Below, in pieces: positions 55,863 to 64,000 of a DNA stretch of 64,000 nucleotides; the stretch's first letter is position 1, and the number at the start of each line of letters is the position of its first letter. The position numbers and the translations under genes are program-made. The DNA lies in contig CAZHSB010000003.1 of NCBI GenBank assembly GCA_964534945.1, positions 3,333 to 67,332 of the forward strand, written 5' to 3'. The notes under the pieces were generated by a model, which was not told where the DNA came from, searched no databases, and saw nothing but the letters and a program-made list of their open reading frames with translations. The DNA comes from CAZHFA01 sp964534945 (GTDB lineage: Bacteria > Bdellovibrionota_C > UBA2361 > CAKMMH01).

Positions 55863-56743
55863 TTTTTCTCCATATCAAATCCATGAATTTTTAAGAAACT
55901 TTTTAAATTATTTTCTTTCTTTTTACCAGTCACCTTTTTATTATAATTAATTTCCTCGATATTTTTAATTTCTGTATGGGAAAGATATTCCCCATCTTGC
56001 ACAACCTCTTTTTCCTTTTGTCTAATTTTGTTTCCCTCTATATCTTCTTTAATTTCTTTTAGCCTTATTTTTGCCAATGATAATTCATTATCTTTTTCTT
56101 GAATATTTTTTTCAAAAATTTCACTATCAATTTCAGATTCTTCATAAGAATACTTTTGAATCAAAATATCTAACATCAAAATTCCATATTTTTCTAAAAT
56201 GTTATTTATCTTATTTTTTGCTTCACTCAACGCTTTTTCTTTTTTTAAAGGATTATAAAAATCATTTACTGATAACGTTTCCAAAGATTCTTTAAGCTTA
56301 CTTTCAACTGTATTTTTTACATTTTCACTCCACAAAACATTCAAATCTCCGATTTGCGTAATTAATTTGTATATTCCATTAGGATTTAAGTTAGAAAAAC
56401 GATATAGACAATAAATATTTAATGAAACTTTATGCCCATCTAATGTTTGAATTTTTAGAGAATTTTGAATACTTTCATTATCGTTATTTTTAGTTCCAAG
56501 AAATAATATTTGAATATTTGTTGGGATCTTATAAATTTTAGAATAATGTGGAATATTCCAAACACGTCCTGATGCCAAAATCTTTTTTGATATTCCCTTA
56601 TAAGGACCAAAATCTATTTGTCTAACTGCCATTTCTTCTGGAAAAACAGTGATTCCACAGAAACAATAAAACATGACAAATAAAATAAAAGAAAAAATTA
56701 ATAAATCCAAAATGGTTTTACTTAACTTAAAAATAAAACTCAT
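55859..56743 (-). CDS. SPFH/band-7 protein (HflK-like)
   Basis: A 294-residue protein: one N-terminal span (about 11-33), then an SPFH domain with PEEMAVRQIDFGPYKGI, RVWNIPHYSKIYKIPTNIQ and LDGHKVSLNIYCLYRFSN, and a helical tail. This matches prohibitin/HflK-type proteins, which form membrane cages that recruit the FtsH protease. It lacks the Gly-rich N-terminus of E. coli HflK. It forms a two-gene operon with a lipoprotein relative, and lies upstream of it by translational overlap (4 bases). Confidence 0.8.
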   Translation of the reverse strand: MSFIFKLSKTILDLLIFSFILFVMFYCFCGITVFPEEMAVRQIDFGPYKGISKKILASGRVWNIPHYSKIYKIPTNIQILFLGTKNNDNESIQNSLKIQTLDGHKVSLNIYCLYRFSNLNPNGIYKLITQIGDLNVLWSENVKNTVESKLKESLETLSVNDFYNPLKKEKALSEAKNKINNILEKYGILMLDILIQKYSYEESEIDSEIFEKNIQEKDNELSLAKIRLKEIKEDIEGNKIRQKEKEVVQDGEYLSHTEIKNIEEINYNKKVTGKKKENNLKSFLKIHGFDMEKK

Positions 56744-56827
56744 AAAAACAAAATCCTAAAAACACTTAAAAAATTATCCAATTACATTTATTAATTTATC
56801 AATAATTGATTAGTAAATACATACAAA

Positions 56828-56854
56828 AAAAGCACCTTGTTAAGTGGTGCTTTT
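56828..56854 (-). terminator. Intrinsic terminator of rpmI-rplT
   Basis: AAAAGCACC (56828-56836) pairs with GGTGCTTTT (56846-56854) across a 9-base loop, and a T tract follows on the minus strand. It lies 28 bases after the rplT stop. Symmetric enough to work in both directions. Confidence 0.85.
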
Positions 56855-56881
56855 TATTCTAAATAACTCTAAGTATAAAAT

Positions 56882-57241
56882 TTATGCAGCTTTTGCTACA
56901 TTTTTTGCAATATTTACTAATTCTTCAAAAGTTTTACTATCGTTGATAGCAAGATTTGCTAAAATTTTTCTATCAAGAGAAATATTAGATTTTTGCAAAC
57001 CATAGATGAAACGGCTATAACTTAAACCTAAAGCCTTTGTTGCAGCACTAATTCTTATATTCCACAACCTGCGGAAAAATCTTTTCTTTGAACGTCTATC
57101 TCTTGTAGCATAAGCCAAGCTTTTATGAACTGCAGCCTTTGCTATAGAATAGCAACTCTTACGACGATTACGAAATCCTTTCGCTAACTTAAAAATCTTA
57201 TTATGTTTTCTCTTGCTCGCAAAGCCTCTTTTAACACGCAT
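56882..57241 (-). CDS. rplT: 50S ribosomal protein L20
   Basis: A 119-residue ribosomal protein. MRVKRGFASKRKHNKIFKLAKGFRNRRKS at the start, the RRSKKRFFRRLWNIRISAA core, and the SYSRFIYGLQKSNISLDRKILANLA end are typical. L20 is a primary 23S rRNA binder. It is 42 bases after rpmI. No infC lies upstream and no pheS downstream, unlike the common infC-rpmI-rplT-pheS order. Confidence 0.98.
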   Translation of the reverse strand: MRVKRGFASKRKHNKIFKLAKGFRNRRKSCYSIAKAAVHKSLAYATRDRRSKKRFFRRLWNIRISAATKALGLSYSRFIYGLQKSNISLDRKILANLAINDSKTFEELVNIAKNVAKAA

Positions 57242-57283
57242 TTTTAATAAACTCCTATAACTAAAAAATAAATTTTCTAAAAT

Positions 57284-57481
57284 TTAAGCATATGGTAATA
57301 ATTTTTTTACTCTTCTTGTGTCACCGTTTGATGTCCCGACAACTTTTCTCAATTGGCGAATCCTCTTAGGAGATTTCTTAGCTGTATTATGACTCTTATA
57401 AGCCTGCTTACGAAGAACCTTACCACTCGCATTAATTTTAAATTTTCTAACTGCTGATTTATTTGTCTTTATTTTTGGCAT
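57284..57481 (-). CDS. rpmI: 50S ribosomal protein L35
   Basis: A 65-residue protein of normal length with MPKIKTNKSAVRKFKI and the characteristic SPKRIRQLRKVVGTS and VKKLLPYA. It leads the rpmI-rplT operon. Upstream is tRNA-Val on the same strand, 181 bases away, rather than infC. Confidence 0.97.
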   Translation of the reverse strand: MPKIKTNKSAVRKFKINASGKVLRKQAYKSHNTAKKSPKRIRQLRKVVGTSNGDTRRVKKLLPYA

Positions 57482-57661
57482 TTTAAAACTCTCAAATAAA
57501 AATTTCTCTACAAGATATACTTACACAACCTAGACAAATAACTACGAATCATGCAAAATATCTAAATAAAATATGTATTACAAGGTCTGTATCTTATATA
57601 AAAAAGGCTAATAAAGCAAGCCCGTTACCCTAAAAAACACAAAAATTATTATAAATAAGAT

Positions 57662-57738
57662 TGGTAGGCACGAACAGACTTGAACTGTTGACCTCTTGCA
57701 TGTCAAGCAAGCACTCTAACCAACTGAGCTACGCGCCT
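57662..57738 (-). tRNA. tRNA-Val (anticodon GAC)
   Basis: Read leftward: acceptor AGGCGCG with CGTGCCT, D-loop AGCTCAGTTGGTTAGAG, anticodon stem CTTGC/GCAAG with loop TTGACAT (anticodon GAC), and T-loop GTTCAAGTC. An encoded CCA (57662-57664 on the plus strand as TGG) follows discriminator A. Most D-stem and T-stem pairs are present. This one encodes CCA whereas the tRNA-Leu at 27527 does not. Confidence 0.92.
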
Positions 57739-57779
57739 TTAAAGATTACTACATCAACATAACTTCCATAACTTATCAA

Positions 57780-58027
57780 ATTATCATAAAAAATCAAGAG
57801 TACCACACTACGTTTATAAGGGTACCTAGGATAAGGGCACATTTCTCCTGCCCCTAGGGTTTGCGCTCCTTTCAGGATCGCTAACCCCAGACTGGGTTGT
57901 ATAGCGTTTTCAACGCAGGCGCATTTAGCACACTATATTTCAGTAGCTCACCCTTTCAGGGCAACGAAAATTTTGGGAAAAATGGGATAGGATAAATTTG
58001 GGGACACGGGGATTTTAAAAAGTGCAT
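57780..58027. repeat. Compositionally distinct, probably dispersed repeat before the gap
   Basis: About 250 bases that are clearly richer in G and C than neighbours and hold no coherent frame. A segment near 57841-57960 (GGTTTGCGCTCC, AACCCCAGACTGGGTTGT, CAGTAGCTCACCCTTTCAGGG) is of the dispersed-repeat type seen in many draft genomes. I recognise this only by general character; no match was searched. It ends in GGGGACACGGGGATTTTAAAAAGTGCAT at 58000-58027, quoted in part, whose last 17 bases recur after the gap. Confidence 0.45.
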
Positions 58028-58144
58028 NNNNNNNNNNNNNNNNNNNNNNNNNNNNNNNNNNNNNNNNNNNNNNNNNNNNNNNNNNNNNNNNNNNNNNNNN
58101 NNNNNNNNNNNNNNNNNNNNNNNNNNNGATTTTAAAAAGTGCAT
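58011..58144. repeat. 17-base repeat flanking the assembly gap
   Basis: GATTTTAAAAAGTGCAT is present at 58011-58027 and again at 58128-58144. The left copy is preceded by GGGGACACGGG and the right copy is followed by GTCCCA, so the outer ends look like GGGACA...TGTCCC, an imperfect inverted pair. This fits an unresolved multicopy element (for example of the IS200/REP type) that collapsed in assembly. Confidence 0.6.
58028..58127. other. Assembly gap of exactly 100 N
   Basis: A run of 100 unknown bases. The round size suggests a scaffold placeholder, so the true length is unknown. Apparent frames through it are artefacts. Confidence 0.97.
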
Positions 58145-58162
58145 GTCCCATTTTTTGTTTTT

Positions 58163-58307
58163 TTTTGACGAAATAATACTCTAGTAATTAGGAAGTTAAA
58201 CCTCCTTTTCATTTATTGTGGGAAGACAAGGCTAAGACTTTAGGCGATGATTTTGGATGAGAAATTGGAGAAATCACAAGGCGTTTTGACGAAATAATAC
58301 TCTAGTA
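58163..58307. repeat. 24-base direct repeat downstream of bamA
   Basis: TTTTGACGAAATAATACTCTAGTA, quoted as two parts (TTTTGACGAAATAAT and ACTCTAGTA), occurs at 58163-58186 and at 58284-58307. The second copy forms the loop of the palindrome at 58238-58365; the first lies 52 bases outside it. ACTCTAGT is nearly self-complementary. Confidence 0.85.
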
Positions 58308-58365
58308 TATTGAGGAAAAACGCCTTGTGATTTATACGATTTATCGCCAAAATCATCGCCTAAAG
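58238..58365. repeat. Large nested palindrome abutting the 3' end of bamA
   Basis: Two perfect nested inverted repeats. The outer arms are CTTTAGGCGATGATTTTGG (58238-58256) and its complement (58347-58365), 19 bp. The inner arms are AAATCACAAGGCGTTTT (58271-58287) and its complement (58317-58333), 17 bp. Spacers of 14 and 13 bases separate the pairs and the 29-base loop contains near-palindromic ATACTCTAGTAT. The right outer arm overlaps the bamA stop codon (58360-58362). It could be the bamA terminator, a REPIN/MITE-like element, or a protein-binding site. Confidence 0.75.
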
Positions 58366-60639
58366 AGGGGCACCGAAAGAGAACATGGTAACCATGCTAC
58401 TCTCCCCATCTTCCTTATCCAATGGATATCCAAACTCAAGTCTTAATGGAAATGGCCCCAAAGGAGAAACCCATCTAAACCCAAATCCCCAAGCTTCACG
58501 TAATTCACCAAAATCCATATCTTCCTTGTCATCAAACGCCTGTCCCATATCATAAAAAACAAGTGTTTTTAATCCTGCAGATTCAATAAATGGGAAAATG
58601 AGTTCAAGATTGTTTACAAATTGCTTTGCTCCTCCATATTCACTTCCATTTTCATCTTTTGGTCCTAACGTTCTTGGTTTAAAACCTCTTACTGAATTTA
58701 TTCCTCCTGGGAAGAATCTTTTAAATAGTGGAAGCTTATCATCATCTCCTAACCCTTCTCCATATCCGAAATCTGTTCGCCAAGAAAAAATTACATCTCC
58801 TCCCCAAAAAGTTTCAAACAATGGATAATAAAACGTATTGGAAGCCTCAAAAATGTAATATTCTTCATCCCCTCCAAGTCCTGCATATTCTACGGATACT
58901 TTTTGCATTGATCCATTTGATGGATTTAATGAATTATCTAAAGTATTTCTTACCAATTGAGGCTTTAATGCGGACGACATTGAATTTCCGCGTTCATCTT
59001 TAATAAATTGAGCGGCATCATCATCAATATTAGAAATTTCTACTCTTAACAATTCATATCTTAAAGAGAAATCAATGTCCTCAAATGCAGACCCAAAAAC
59101 TTGCTCTAAAGGATAACCTAATGTTAGTGCCCCACCTGCTGTTTCTCTATCAAAATCATCATACTCCCTATCTGTAGCTAGAAGCTCTCCTCCTAACGAC
59201 CAATATGAATCGTTTAATCTTCTATCAGTATATGATAAAACTGCATTATTCCTTTCAGATCCTACATCGATATCTAGCCCTAGATTTCTACCAGTACCAA
59301 AAAGATTATTTTCTGAGAAACGCGTATTAAATATGGCACCATCAGATGTAGAATATCCAACACCCACAGAAAAACTTCCCGTCGAAGATTCCTTTATATT
59401 GGTATCAAGATCAACTAATGATGGAGATTCTTTAGAAGGTACAGTCGCAATATTAACCTCACTAAAATATCCAAGTCGTTTTAAAAGCGCCTCACTTCGT
59501 TTTACTTTTCTAGAAGAATAATCATCTCCTTCATGTATCACGAATTCCCTTCTTATAACATTATCATATGTTTTATCATTACCTCTAATATTAATCTTAT
59601 TAACAGAAACTTTTCTTCCCTTGTCTACTATAAACATAATATCAACTTGCGACGCTTGTTTATTAACCTTTGTCCTTGGTTCGACATTAGCAAAAGCATA
59701 AGCATAATCTCCCAATATATCACTAATAATAAAGCTTGCCTGCTTTAATTTTTCAGCACTAAAAACATCACCTTTTTCGATTTTTATCTTTGATAAAATT
59801 TCTCCTTTTTTCTCTTCATAAAAATCAGATCTTATATCTATATTTCCAAAATAAAACTTTGTCCCCTCATTAACTTGAAACGAAATATTTATTCCATCAT
59901 CTCCATCTTTTTCTATGCTTGGTTTGCTAATTATGGCATTTATAAATCCATGATCCATAAAATATTTTAACGCTAGATCCTTGTCATTCTCTAACATCTC
60001 CTGATTTAATCTTCCCGTATTAAAAAGCCACGAACTCCACCATTTATATTTTTTAGTTTGAATTGCATCTAAGAGATCATCTTCATCAATCTCATTTAAT
60101 CCTATAAATTCTACCTTTCTAATTTTATAACTCTCTCCCTCATCAATATTGAAAGTAACATCTATTTGATTATTTTCTTGTTCCTGCGTCGTATAGGAAA
60201 TATCTGCATCATAGTATCCTCTAAATTGATATAAAACTCTTAATTGTCTTGCGGCAGAATCTAAGACACTTTTATCAATAAAACGACTCTTGTTATCAAA
60301 ATCAAGGGCTTCTTTTAAATCACTATCTTCAAGCTTTTCATTCCCCTCTAACAACAATTTTCTTAAAACTGGCTTTTCTTGTAATGTAAATTTCAAGATA
60401 TTTCCCGAAACCAAGCTTACTTGAATATTACTAAAATATGACATCGCATAAAGTTGCTTTACTATCTCTCCAACCTCATTTTCGTTTATCACTTTCTTAG
60501 AAAGTTTTAGCTTCTTTTTTATGGCTTCCGTCGTTATCCTCTGATTGCCTTCAAAAATAGCATCATCTATATATAAATTTTCAGCATACAATGACAAAGG
60601 TAAAAAAAGCAAAAAACAAAGTAATAAATACTTAAACAT
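58360..60639 (-). CDS. bamA: Outer membrane assembly factor BamA
   Basis: A 759-residue protein: signal peptide (FKYLLLCFLLFLPLSLYA), five POTRA domains (about 22-420; for example FEGNQRITTEAIKKKLKLS, VEFIGLNEIDEDDL, INIRGNDKTYDNVIRREF), and a 16-strand barrel. The VRGF motif is present as GINSVRGFKPRTLG near residue 655. It inserts beta-barrel proteins into the outer membrane. The last residues are FSFGAPL; most BamA proteins end in F or W, so the C-terminal signal is slightly atypical. It follows lolD by 17 bases, as in many Gram-negative genomes with lolC-lolD-bamA. Confidence 0.96.
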   Translation of the reverse strand: MFKYLLLCFLLFLPLSLYAENLYIDDAIFEGNQRITTEAIKKKLKLSKKVINENEVGEIVKQLYAMSYFSNIQVSLVSGNILKFTLQEKPVLRKLLLEGNEKLEDSDLKEALDFDNKSRFIDKSVLDSAARQLRVLYQFRGYYDADISYTTQEQENNQIDVTFNIDEGESYKIRKVEFIGLNEIDEDDLLDAIQTKKYKWWSSWLFNTGRLNQEMLENDKDLALKYFMDHGFINAIISKPSIEKDGDDGINISFQVNEGTKFYFGNIDIRSDFYEEKKGEILSKIKIEKGDVFSAEKLKQASFIISDILGDYAYAFANVEPRTKVNKQASQVDIMFIVDKGRKVSVNKINIRGNDKTYDNVIRREFVIHEGDDYSSRKVKRSEALLKRLGYFSEVNIATVPSKESPSLVDLDTNIKESSTGSFSVGVGYSTSDGAIFNTRFSENNLFGTGRNLGLDIDVGSERNNAVLSYTDRRLNDSYWSLGGELLATDREYDDFDRETAGGALTLGYPLEQVFGSAFEDIDFSLRYELLRVEISNIDDDAAQFIKDERGNSMSSALKPQLVRNTLDNSLNPSNGSMQKVSVEYAGLGGDEEYYIFEASNTFYYPLFETFWGGDVIFSWRTDFGYGEGLGDDDKLPLFKRFFPGGINSVRGFKPRTLGPKDENGSEYGGAKQFVNNLELIFPFIESAGLKTLVFYDMGQAFDDKEDMDFGELREAWGFGFRWVSPLGPFPLRLEFGYPLDKEDGESSMVTMFSFGAPL

Positions 60640-60656
60640 AACCTACATCCCTATTT

Positions 60657-61334
60657 TTATTTTAAATTATTAAGATATCCCCCACCTATCATTTCATAAA
60701 CATAGTTTAATTGAAATGCTAAATCTCTATTATGTGTAACCAAGATGAAAGTATTTTTCATCTCTTTGTTAATTTCTAAAATCATATCCCAAATATATCT
60801 TGAGGTATTAACATCTAAACTTCCTGTTGGCTCATCTCCCAAGATAATACTAGGATTATTGATTAAAGCCCTTGCAATAGCAACTCGTTGTTGTTCCCCA
60901 CCAGAAAGTTTTGATGGCGTATGATTCATTCTCGTATCTAACCCCACCATTTTTAAAAGCTCTTTTGCCTTTTTATAAGCCTCATCTTCTGGTTTATTTG
61001 CTATTAAAAGTGGCATTGCAATATTTTCAAGCGCAGTAAATTCAGGAAGCAAATTATGGAACTGAAAAATAAAACCAATATTTTCTAATCTAAACTTTGA
61101 AAGCTCTTTATCAGAAAGTGGCATGATATCTTTTCCATCATAAAGAAGTTCGCCACTTGTCGGCTTATCAAGAGTGCCTAGAATATGCAAAAGCGTAGAT
61201 TTCCCAATTCCAGATTTTCCTAAAATTGCAATTGATGATTTCTCTTCAAAAACAACACTTAAATTTTCTATAACTACAAGTTTAGAATCAGCATCTTTAT
61301 ATTCTTTTAATAATGATTTTAATTCAATTCTCAT
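60657..61334 (-). CDS. lolD: Lipoprotein-releasing ABC transporter ATPase LolD
   Basis: A 225-residue ATPase: Walker [18 protein letters not shown], a Q-loop near residue 90 ([17 protein letters not shown]), signature [15 protein letters not shown] and Walker [14 protein letters not shown], with H-loop VTHN. The [16 protein letters not shown] segment is typical for LolD and separates it from other MacB-type ATPases. It releases lipoproteins from the inner membrane with LolC/E. Five bases after lolC. Confidence 0.95.
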   Translation of the reverse strand: MRIELKSLLKEYKDADSKLVVIENLSVVFEEKSSIAILGKSGIGKSTLLHILGTLDKPTSGELLYDGKDIMPLSDKELSKFRLENIGFIFQFHNLLPEFTALENIAMPLLIANKPEDEAYKKAKELLKMVGLDTRMNHTPSKLSGGEQQRVAIARALINNPSIILGDEPTGSLDVNTSRYIWDMILEINKEMKNTFILVTHNRDLAFQLNYVYEMIGGGYLNNLK

Positions 61335-61339
61335 ATTTT

Positions 61340-62599
61340 TTATTCATACCTTAAAACTTCACTTGGATTTAATTTACTTGCTCTAATAGCTGGATAAATT
61401 GTCGCAAGTAATGATATCAAAAAAGAAGATATAGAAACAAGAATTACATTTATTACTTCGATTTTTACGGGCACAGTGTCTACAGGAAAAACTCTTACAT
61501 CTAATGGAAATCCATATTCTTTTAAGAATATACAGCCTGCCATTCCTAATACGACTCCACATACTGTACCCAAAAATCCGATGACAACTCCCATTGAAAC
61601 AAAAATTTTTGCGATATCCTTTGTGCTAGCTCCCAATGTTTTTAATACTGCAATATCTTTTCTCTTCTCAAGTACAATCATAATAAGCGTTGTCACCACA
61701 GAAAAACTTGCCATCACAATTATCAACAATAAAACTATAAAATATGTTTTTTTCTCAAGTTGTAAAGCTTCCCATAAAGGACGATTTAAATCGACCCAAG
61801 TTTGAACAAAAAAATATGGATTAATAGTATCAAGCTCTGATTTTATTTCCCCCGCTACAAGTGGCGCTCGCTGTAAATCATTGATAAAAATTTCTAATCC
61901 AGAAACTTTATCTTTCATATCAAAAAAGCTTTGTGCTTCTTTGATATCAATATAAACTAAACCACTCTCATATTCCAAAAGCCCTGAAGAATAAATCCCT
62001 CCTACTATAAATCTTCTATATTTTGGCATCAAACCAAATGGAGAAGATTGCATGGACGAAGAAAGGAGCGTTACGACCGCACCTTTATATAAGCCTAAAT
62101 CAAGCGCCAATTGTTTTCCAACAATAATTATGGGAAGTGATGAAACGTGATTTGTTTTAAAGTCTTTATATTCTTGTTTTTTAAAAAGGATTTCTTCCTT
62201 TTCCTTGACAGTTTCAAAAAGTTTTTTTGTTGCTTCTGTATTTTCTTTAAGCCCTTTGATTATCATTCCATTTGAAGAATTCATATAACGCAATATGCCT
62301 TGCTTATATATATAAGGAGAAATTGTTTTTACATCTTTTACTTTTTTTATTTTATCTGTTACTTCTAGAACTGAAGTAATATCACCTGCAGAACGTCTTA
62401 CAACTATATGTGAGTTTGCACCAATAATTTTATTTTTAAGCTCGAACTCGAAACCTGTCATAATTGCCATTACTATATTTAGAACCCCCACTCCTATAGC
62501 AATTCCAAGCAATGAAACAATTGAAATAATACTAATAAAGGCTTCCTTTCTTCTTGCCCAAAGGTATCTATACGCTATTTTAAAAGAGAAACTAGACAA
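61340..62599 (-). CDS. lolC: Lipoprotein-releasing ABC transporter permease LolC/LolE
   Basis: A 419-residue MacB/FtsX-type permease: four spans (about 25-50, 275-300, 320-350 and 378-400) and a large periplasmic domain. The N-terminus FKIAYRYLWARRKEAFISIISIVSLLGIAIGVG and the C-terminal KTLGASTKDIAKIF are characteristic. The start is TTG at 62597-62599 with AAGGA seven bases upstream. Only one permease gene is seen, so it may act as a homodimer (the LolF type seen in many bacteria). Confidence 0.93.
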   Translation of the reverse strand: MSSFSFKIAYRYLWARRKEAFISIISIVSLLGIAIGVGVLNIVMAIMTGFEFELKNKIIGANSHIVVRRSAGDITSVLEVTDKIKKVKDVKTISPYIYKQGILRYMNSSNGMIIKGLKENTEATKKLFETVKEKEEILFKKQEYKDFKTNHVSSLPIIIVGKQLALDLGLYKGAVVTLLSSSMQSSPFGLMPKYRRFIVGGIYSSGLLEYESGLVYIDIKEAQSFFDMKDKVSGLEIFINDLQRAPLVAGEIKSELDTINPYFFVQTWVDLNRPLWEALQLEKKTYFIVLLLIIVMASFSVVTTLIMIVLEKRKDIAVLKTLGASTKDIAKIFVSMGVVIGFLGTVCGVVLGMAGCIFLKEYGFPLDVRVFPVDTVPVKIEVINVILVSISSFLISLLATIYPAIRASKLNPSEVLRYE

Positions 62600-62770
62600 T
62601 TATTTTTCCTTTTTAATTTTCAAAGACTTAACTTAAGAATGGTATCATGTTTTTTTTTATTTTCCAAGTTACAGAATATATGTAAGCAATATGCAAGAAA
62701 AGATTTTTATCGCAGGTGCTTTTCTTAAGTTATCTTTACTTTTTAAAAACTTATAGCATAATACGTCACC

Positions 62771-63925
62771 ATGAAAAGCAACGATATTATAATAATAGGT
62801 GGCGGATTAATTGGACTTTCTTGTGCTTGGAGATTATCTAAAAAAGGCGTAAAAGTAACAGTTCTTGAAAAAGACTTTTGCGGCGCAGGCGCAAGCTCAT
62901 ATTCTCTTGGTGTTTTGGCATATCCGTCTCCATTAAGAGTGACTAATTTTCATAAGGTTCATAGAATTAGTCTTGGAATGACTGAAAATTTTTATAAAGA
63001 AATTCAAGAAGAATCGAAAATTGATGTTGGATATTGGAGACTTGGAACACTTGAAATTATTGGAGGCGAATCTCAATTTAAACAAGCAAAAGAAGAAGTA
63101 GATTTTACACAAAGTGACGCTTGCGATAGTGATACTCCAAGACTTGAAATTATATCCCCCACTGATTTACAAAAAACAGAACCAAATATTTTGCTTACAG
63201 ATTTTGGCGCCATCTATGCAAAAGCTTCTGCAAGAATTTCTGTTGATAAAACAATTGAAGCCTTAAAACAGGCATGTATATTAAATGGCGTTAATGTAAT
63301 TGAAGGAACTTGTGTATCTAAAGTTTTAATTAAAAACAATAAGACATTGGGTGTTATTACGCAAAATTGTGAAACTTTATATTCTGATAATGTTTTAATT
63401 TCATCTGGCGCTTGGTCTGGAACGCTGGGAGATGAAGCAGAGTATTTCGCGCACATGGAAGGAATCAGAGGACAAGCTTTGGAAGTATCAAGCGATAAGC
63501 TTCTTGCGCATCACATAATAAAATATAACAAAGGCTATATTATCCCTTCACTTTCTAATACTTATGGACTTGGATCTACCACAGAAAAAGATGTTGGATT
63601 TGATAATAGCGCGACAGTCGATGGATTTATAGAAATCTTAACTCGTGCAAAAGAAACACTTCCTAAAATTTGCGAGGCAAAAATAAAAAGATTTTGGGCA
63701 GGGCTTAGGCCAGCAGGAAGAGATAGAAAACCACATATTGGAAAAGTCCCAAATATTGATGGCTTTTTCATTGCGGCAGGACATTATAAAATTGGCTTTG
63801 GATATGCGCCAATTACAAGTTTAATTATTCAAAAAGAAGTTTTGGGAGAAGAAATTGATTTGCCAATTTCAGAGCTTGTCCCAAGAGATGCTGAGCCTTT
63901 AAATAAACATAAAGGAAAAAAATAA
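62771..63925 (+). CDS. FAD-dependent amino-acid oxidase/dehydrogenase
   Basis: A 384-residue DAO-type flavoprotein: N-terminal dinucleotide site IIIIGGGLIGLSCAWRLSKKGVKVTVLEK, substrate domain, and the C-terminal FWAGLRPAGRDRKPHIGKVPNIDGFFIAAGHYKIGFGYAP that completes the FAD site (positions about 318-357, quoted only in part). It most resembles ThiO/DadA/glycine oxidase-type enzymes. The substrate is uncertain. The start ATG has no strong ribosome-binding site; the next gene follows six bases after the stop. Confidence 0.82.
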   Translation: MKSNDIIIIGGGLIGLSCAWRLSKKGVKVTVLEKDFCGAGASSYSLGVLAYPSPLRVTNFHKVHRISLGMTENFYKEIQEESKIDVGYWRLGTLEIIGGESQFKQAKEEVDFTQSDACDSDTPRLEIISPTDLQKTEPNILLTDFGAIYAKASARISVDKTIEALKQACILNGVNVIEGTCVSKVLIKNNKTLGVITQNCETLYSDNVLISSGAWSGTLGDEAEYFAHMEGIRGQALEVSSDKLLAHHIIKYNKGYIIPSLSNTYGLGSTTEKDVGFDNSATVDGFIEILTRAKETLPKICEAKIKRFWAGLRPAGRDRKPHIGKVPNIDGFFIAAGHYKIGFGYAPITSLIIQKEVLGEEIDLPISELVPRDAEPLNKHKGKK

Positions 63926-63931
63926 AAGACT

Positions 63932-64000
63932 ATGGGAATAGAAAAAGAACCTGAAAAAGTGTTGCTTGTAATGACTGTTTTTAGCAATTCAAGAGAACTT
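63932..64000 (+). CDS. Start of a gene, possibly divalent-cation tolerance CutA (partial)
   Basis: The frame from the ATG at 63932 is open to the window edge (23 residues: MGIEKEPEKVLLVMTVFSNS then REL). The hydrophobic strand VLLVMTVFSN followed by an alpha helix start resembles the N-terminus of CutA, but so short a piece cannot confirm the family. It follows the oxidase closely and may be its operon partner. Confidence 0.35.
   Translation, partial: MGIEKEPEKVLLVMTVFSNSREL

Noticed and set aside
57948..58151. Apparent leftward frames across 57948-58151
   Set aside because: They run through the 100-N gap and translate to unknown residues, so they are artefacts.
58238..58365. Integron attC site
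   Set aside because: The nested-arm layout is superficially similar, but the outer arms end in CTTTAGG/CCTAAAG, not the RYYYAAC/GTTRRRY core sites, and no integrase or cassette array is present.

Overview
The window is a strongly AT-rich, gene-dense bacterial chromosome segment (probably a draft or metagenome assembly, because it holds one 100-N gap). The cell is Gram-negative and double-membraned: BamA, a LolC/LolD lipoprotein exporter and many lipoproteins are present. It is rod-shaped or at least has the elongation machinery (MreBCD, PBP2, RodA), and it is flagellated (FliL, FlgD, FlgE, FapA). Gene content and order (lolC-lolD-bamA, a sigma-54-type promoter before the hook genes, an F-like type IV secretion cluster) fit a deltaproteobacterial-grade lineage such as Bdellovibrionota or a relative. 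That placement is an inference and no gene settles it.

Layout. 1-2.8 kb: 5' part of the trigger factor gene, then two orphan genes (a membrane protein and a secreted protein), the first visibly less AT-rich than its surroundings. 2.9-9.4 kb: UspA, FliL, a glycosyltransferase, and a leftward flgD-flgE-fapA-CBS operon with a good sigma-54-like promoter. 9.5-17.7 kb: CPBP protease, HD protein, RecJ, a GspE/PilB ATPase, a calcium-repeat exported protein, small hypotheticals, a GT2 glycosyltransferase and a frameshifted membrane gene. 17.7-20.4 kb: holA-tmk-holB. 20.5-27.5 kb: a degenerate ABC-like membrane protein followed by mreB-mreC-mreD-mrdA-rodA and tRNA-Leu(CAA). 27.7-31.6 kb: two large multispanning proteins.

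31.6-45.8 kb is the most interesting part: a type IV secretion system. A coupling ATPase and a large membrane partner run leftward. Thirteen genes run rightward, in the order small exported protein, TraL/VirB3-like, TraE-like, TraK-like, TraB-like, TraV-like lipoprotein, DotD-like lipoprotein, TraC/VirB4-like ATPase, a lipoprotein, a small membrane protein, a bacterial-PH-domain membrane protein, an SH3b protein and an M23 endopeptidase. The L-E-K-B-V-C order is that of F-type conjugation systems, but the coupling pair and the DotD-like lipoprotein recall Dot/Icm (I-type) systems. No relaxase, pilin or F-specific TraF/H/G/N/U/W is visible. I read it as a hybrid or minimal protein or DNA exporter that may be undescribed.

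45.8-57.8 kb: ABC-F ATPase, an orphan cytosolic protein, membrane glycosyltransferase-like proteins, a ThyX-like protein, a LysM lipoprotein, a TPR membrane protein, a two-gene SPFH operon, rplT-rpmI and tRNA-Val(GAC). 57.8-58.4 kb is a repeat-rich junction with an assembly gap and a large nested palindrome abutting bamA. 58.4-64 kb: bamA, lolD, lolC, a FAD amino-acid oxidase-like gene, and the start of a possible cutA.
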